Shown: positions 6,361 through 9,027 of the stretch, in pieces | How positions within the stretch are numbered: position 1 is the stretch's first letter | How the letters are laid out: every line of letters starts with the position of its first letter | NCBI GenBank assembly: GCA_964642505.1 | Contig: CAZXQY010000101.1 | Location: 1 to 9,027, forward strand | Length of the DNA stretch: 9,027 bases | Direction of reading: 5' to 3' | Source: TMED69 sp964642505 | Lineage (GTDB): Bacteria; Pseudomonadota; Gammaproteobacteria; Ga0077536 | The notes under the pieces: generated by a model | The model's input: only the letters and a program-made list of their open reading frames with translations | Databases searched by the model: none | Told to the model about the DNA's origin: nothing | Made by a program: the position numbers and the translations under genes

Positions 6361-7174
6361 GAGGAGCGCAAAAATGACTGTACGAATAGAAAAAGACGGC
6401 CCCGTTACCACAGTGATACATAGTAGACCGGAGGCCAAAAATGCTATGGATCCTAGTAGCGCAGAAGCGTTGTTTGAGGCATTCAAAGATTTCGACACAG
6501 ACGATACTGCATCGGTAGCAGTATTCTTTGGCGAAGGCGGAGCTTTCTGTGCCGGCTGGGACCTGAAGTATGCCAGCAAGTTAAAAGGAGAAACTCCCCT
6601 TAAAGATCTCGATTTTCCAGAGGAAGGTGAAATCGACCTACCGAGAGGACCTATGGGTCCGAGTAGATTAGACCTTTCCAAACCAGTTATAGCCGCTATC
6701 GCAGGACCTGCTGTCGCTGGAGGAATGGAACTCGCATTATGGTGCGACCTCAGAGTAATGGAGGAAAGCGCCTACTTCGGTGTTTACTGCCGCCGATGGG
6801 GGGTACCTTTAATTGACGGTGGGACAGTCAGGTTACCCAGACTTGTTGGACAGGGGCGCGCTCTAGAGATAATTATGACTGGCCGAAAAGTTTCTGCTGA
6901 TGAATCTTTTCGGATCGGCGCGTGCGAGCGAATTGTACCAAATGGTCAAGCTCGAGAAGGAGCGGAAGAACTCGCTAAAGAAATCGCGCGATTTCCGCAG
7001 CTTTGCATGAATTCCGATCGTCGATCTGTTTATTTACAACACGGTTTGTCGGTAGAACAAGCGATGCGACGCGAATGGACGAATAGTGTAGGGGTGATTT
7101 CCGAGGAAGGTATCTCTGGTGCCGAACGGTTTAAATCAGGCAAAGGCCGACATGGAGGGTTCGACAATATATAG
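6361..7174 (+). CDS. Enoyl-CoA hydratase/isomerase (crotonase) family protein
   Basis: The coding sequence is 6374-7174 (266 residues); the interval also takes in its GAGGAG site (6361-6366), seven bases before the ATG. Crotonase fold landmarks: RPEAKNAMD (18-26) at the start of the CoA pocket, GGAFCAGWDL (55-64) for the first oxyanion-hole strand, and AGPAVAGGMELALWCDL (110-126) for the second, with Glu119 at the position of rat hydratase Glu144. The second catalytic glutamate (rat Glu164, in FGQPE) falls on Cys139 in FGVYCRRWG; Asp148 follows in VPLIDGG. A mostly helical C-terminus ends at GGFDNI. The missing Glu suggests an isomerase, C-C hydrolase or other crotonase reaction rather than simple hydration. 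This is the last of seven same-strand genes and is 67 bases after the GATase gene. Family assignment is firm, reaction unknown. Confidence 0.9.
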
Positions 7175-7481
7175 CAAATATCTGTCCATAGAGTGACTAA
7201 TACAAGGCTTTCCTTTCTATCTGGGAATAAAGGGGAGGCCTATCGGAAAAACTTTTCAGATAAGCATTATATAGGCACTCAACTTAGTGTCTAAAATGCT
7301 TACCTCTCATCGTGATATCATCTACAATTACCCAAGCAATATAGCTACGGTGTTTGTAGAGTATTTGGATAGGTTTGGTAGTTTTAGGACAGGGGACTCG
7401 CAATTCCTTGGTCGTAGGCTCGAGCGCTACAAAGCCTACCAACCCCCTCATAAAATTAAATACTTAACTAAATTCGCCCAA

Positions 7482-7502
7482 GTTTGAAGTGGGACTTCAA
7501 GC
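7482..7502 (+). terminator. Hairpin, possible terminator or 3' processing site
   Basis: TTGAAGT (7484-7490), a GGG loop and ACTTCAA (7494-7500) form a perfect seven-pair stem, extended by a T-G wobble and a G-C pair to nine pairs. No T-run follows, so Rho-independent termination is not assured. It lies about 300 bases after the last catabolic gene and about 110 before the protease gene. Confidence 0.35.
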
Positions 7503-7568
7503 ACTCTAATGACTGTTTCCATGTTCTGTGGCCTACCTACCGTCTACTGTTTACTTATTTGTCCGCTT

Positions 7569-7589
7569 TATACTTGTTTAGCTTAGAAT
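7569..7589 (+). promoter_or_regulatory. -10-like boxes upstream of the metalloprotease gene
   Basis: TATACT (7569-7574) and TAGAAT (7584-7589) each match five of six bases of the -10 consensus. Neither has a good -35 at 17 bases; TTGTCC (7559-7564) is 19 bases before the second. A start near 7581-7596 would give a short leader to the ATG at 7612. Confidence 0.3.
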
Positions 7590-7611
7590 CCAAGTGTAAT
7601 TTAGATAGAAA

Positions 7612-8409
7612 ATGTGGAATAAAAGAAAGAAGTTCTCGGCAATTATTCGATTCTCATCACTGAAACTGCTTCTGGCGCTTTCAGTAAACGGGCATGCTGT
7701 TTATCTAAGTGAACAGGGAATTCAATCAGTGTCCGAAACAGCCTGGGAACAAATGAAAGCATATTTCCCAATTTCCGAAGATTTTAGTAAGAGAGCTCAA
7801 CTCAAATGCATCGCTGCTGAAATTATAAGACAACTTGACGAACCTTTTATTGGATATAATTGGGAAGTTGAATTATTCGAAAATCCAGCCGTTAATGCGT
7901 TCGCCCTAGCCAATGGGAAAATTGGTATCTATACAGGTCTTTATAGTGCAGCCAAGAATCAAGACGAGCTGGCGACGATAATCGGACACGAGATTGCTCA
8001 TATCATAAACAAACACTCTCACAAAGGTATTAATAGAAAAATTCGGACAGAAGTCGGAATGGCTATTAGCAAGGTTGCAATTGGCAGCCACATAACCAAT
8101 AGTCAAATCGGAACAATAAACATCATGACAGAAATGCTTTCTACCTACGGCCTTGATTTACCATTTGAAAGGAACCAAGAAACAGAGGCGGACAAGGAGG
8201 GTTTGCGACTGATGGCAGCGGCGGGATTTAATCCTCTCGCAAGTCTCGATGTTTGGAAAAAAATGCAAGATGAAAAAAATAGTCAAAATCTGGAATTTTT
8301 TTCTTCTCATCCATTACATAGAAATCGACGCAAAGTTCTTGCAAATCAGCTATCAAACCCGCTGAAACTATATATTGATGCAGAAAGAAGGCCTCGTTGC
8401 ACGCATTAA
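7612..8409 (+). CDS. M48 family zinc metalloprotease, exported
   Basis: A 265-residue peptidase_M48 protein like the small proteobacterial members (E. coli LoiP/YcaL type), which cut misfolded or surplus envelope proteins in the periplasm. The zinc site is complete: HEIAH (126-130) gives two His ligands and the catalytic Glu127, and Glu192 in ETEADKEGLRLMAAAGFNP (190-208) is the third ligand. A SSHPLHRNR block (231-239) is the conserved C-terminal motif. The N-terminus has a basic stretch (RKK, 5-7), a hydrophobic segment and GHA (27-29), consistent with a type I signal peptide. There is no lipobox cysteine, unlike many relatives that are lipoproteins. No clear ribosome binding site precedes the ATG at 7612, so the start is less certain. 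The gene converges with the next one, 50 bases apart. It is probably unrelated to the catabolic block. Confidence 0.9.
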   Translation: MWNKRKKFSAIIRFSSLKLLLALSVNGHAVYLSEQGIQSVSETAWEQMKAYFPISEDFSKRAQLKCIAAEIIRQLDEPFIGYNWEVELFENPAVNAFALANGKIGIYTGLYSAAKNQDELATIIGHEIAHIINKHSHKGINRKIRTEVGMAISKVAIGSHITNSQIGTINIMTEMLSTYGLDLPFERNQETEADKEGLRLMAAAGFNPLASLDVWKKMQDEKNSQNLEFFSSHPLHRNRRKVLANQLSNPLKLYIDAERRPRCTH

Positions 8410-8459
8410 TTGATAGACTCATCACAAAAGGTTAATTCATCTGCCCGATCAAATAATTG

Positions 8460-8924
8460 TTATCGTTTCTCAGAAATCCATCTGAAATCACAGTGGTCCC
8501 CTCCTGAAGCAATCGTCTTAGACCTAACTAACTTTAAGTCTGGACCAATAGCCTCTGTCATTGGTGGATCAATTTCGCATGTGATCATTGCTCCAAATTC
8601 CGACTCCCCAATTGACGCGAAATATTCCGCATATTTGCATCTAGTAACATTGACCGATAATTCCTCAGCTGTATTTCTTACAGGCTCTAATTTGAGAGCT
8701 TCATCCGCTGTAAAAGCTGGGAAAAAAGATTTTAGTTTCTCTATCGATCCATCTTCCTCCCTCTCTGAAATCTTTTTACCCAAATTAGTGGCGAATTCTC
8801 GAACGGCTCTCCGCAGGAGTTCCGTCGCTTTATCCTTCCCAAATTCTGAGCATAATATTTTAAATAAAGGGAGAAGGATCTCCGATTGAAATTTTACTCT
8901 CTCAAAATACGATATTTCTGCCAT
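8460..8924 (-). CDS. L-2-amino-thiazoline-4-carboxylate (ATC) hydrolase family protein
   Basis: A 154-residue minus-strand protein of the ATC hydrolase family, whose named member opens the thiazoline ring of L-2-amino-thiazoline-4-carboxylate to N-carbamoyl-cysteine. Family landmarks are NVTRCKYAEYFASIGESE (92-109) with Cys96, and the C-terminal GPDLKLVRSKTIASGGDHCDFRW (127-149) with His144 and Cys145. The N-terminal part is helical (ELLRRAVREFATNLGKK, 35-51). GGGGGAG lies six bases before the ATG at 8924, a very strong Shine-Dalgarno that fixes the start. The opposite-strand frame over the same bases is a shadow. Many family members sit in aromatic-catabolism or uncharacterised contexts and their substrates are unknown, so the name denotes homology only. 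It converges with the protease gene. Confidence 0.85.
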   Translation of the reverse strand: MAEISYFERVKFQSEILLPLFKILCSEFGKDKATELLRRAVREFATNLGKKISEREEDGSIEKLKSFFPAFTADEALKLEPVRNTAEELSVNVTRCKYAEYFASIGESEFGAMITCEIDPPMTEAIGPDLKLVRSKTIASGGDHCDFRWISEKR

Positions 8925-9027
8925 TTACATCTCCCCCTTATTAAAGACTATTAAATATGGCTCACTTTAACTAAGTATCATTCAAATCGATGGTTATTTC
9001 TATTGTTCGTCAAAACGGTAACATGTT
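8925..9027 (-). other. Upstream region of the ATC hydrolase-family gene
   Basis: Contains the GGGGGAG ribosome binding site (8931-8937 on the complement) and another TTAACTAA (8967-8974). The complement has TTTAAT and TTGACG boxes, but they are not at promoter spacing. All three minus-strand frames are closed by stops within the region, so any upstream gene ends near or beyond the edge. Confidence 0.4.

Larger units (their letters stand above)
7175..7611. other. Gene-poor stretch between crotonase and metalloprotease genes
   Basis: These 437 bases hold no convincing gene. The only sizeable frame (7287-7487, GTG start, 66 residues) has no ribosome binding site and no recognisable motif. The stretch contains a spaced inverted repeat GCCTAT (7238-7243)/ATAGGC (7271-7276), the strong short hairpin at 7482-7502, one copy of the octamer TTAACTAA (7464-7471), and -10-like boxes before the protease gene. 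It could be a boundary between two transcription units or an eroded gene remnant. Confidence 0.5.

Noticed and set aside
6325..6681. 118-residue minus-strand frame over the start of the crotonase gene
   Set aside because: The opposite strand encodes a well-recognised crotonase with a good ribosome binding site.
7238..7276. GCCTAT/ATAGGC inverted repeat as a terminator
   Set aside because: Six-pair stem with a 27-base loop and no T-run; too weak.
7287..7487. 66-residue GTG-start frame in the gene-poor stretch
   Set aside because: No ribosome binding site, no recognised domain and the hairpin at its end overlaps the stop region; possible remnant, not supported as a gene.
8410..8889. 159-residue plus-strand frame at the right end
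   Set aside because: It is the shadow of the minus-strand ATC hydrolase-family gene, which has clear family motifs and a strong Shine-Dalgarno.

Overview
The window looks like chromosomal DNA of a Gram-negative bacterium of moderate GC content (hand-counted 60-base lines run from about 35 to 62 percent G+C), probably a proteobacterium. The hints are a glutathione-type GFA/CENP-V zinc protein, a small secreted M48 metalloprotease of the proteobacterial type, Shine-Dalgarno-led genes and recognisable sigma70-like promoter boxes. None of this fixes a genus. I see no phage, transposase, CRISPR, tRNA or rRNA.

Layout. (1) Positions 1-629, minus strand: 5' part of a GFA-family zinc protein that runs off the left edge. 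(2) 630-827: divergent promoter region with one candidate promoter per direction. (3) 828-7174, plus strand: seven consecutive genes encoding an HpaB-type flavin monooxygenase, a small cupin, an alpha/beta hydrolase, a DUF2848 protein with fumarylacetoacetate-hydrolase-like motifs, a luciferase-like monooxygenase, a stand-alone class I glutamine amidotransferase-type protein and a crotonase-fold protein. Only the first two overlap. The others are spaced by roughly 55-150 bases, so the set may be several transcription units rather than one operon. (4) 7175-7611: a gene-poor stretch with a hairpin and promoter-like boxes. (5) 7612-8409, plus strand: an exported M48 metalloprotease. (6) 8460-8924, minus strand: an L-2-amino-thiazoline-4-carboxylate (ATC) hydrolase-family protein, convergent with the protease. 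(7) 8925-9027: its upstream region.

How the genes may work together (inference). The seven-gene block reads like a catabolic module for an aromatic or heterocyclic compound: hydroxylation by a reduced-flavin monooxygenase, perhaps oxygenation or isomerisation by the cupin, ester/amide or C-C hydrolysis by the alpha/beta hydrolase and the FAH-like protein, a second flavin monooxygenation, and CoA-level processing by the crotonase. No flavin reductase, CoA ligase, transporter or regulator lies in the window, so the pathway is incomplete here. Two enzymes have altered key positions: the HpaB-like protein at two substrate-pocket residues (Tyr to His and His to Tyr by eye alignment), and the crotonase at the second catalytic glutamate (Cys). 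The substrate is therefore probably not 4-hydroxyphenylacetate, and the crotonase is probably not a plain enoyl-CoA hydratase. A GFA protein, a possible gamma-glutamyl-hydrolysing GATase and an ATC-hydrolase homologue in one window give a weak hint of thiol/glutathione chemistry.
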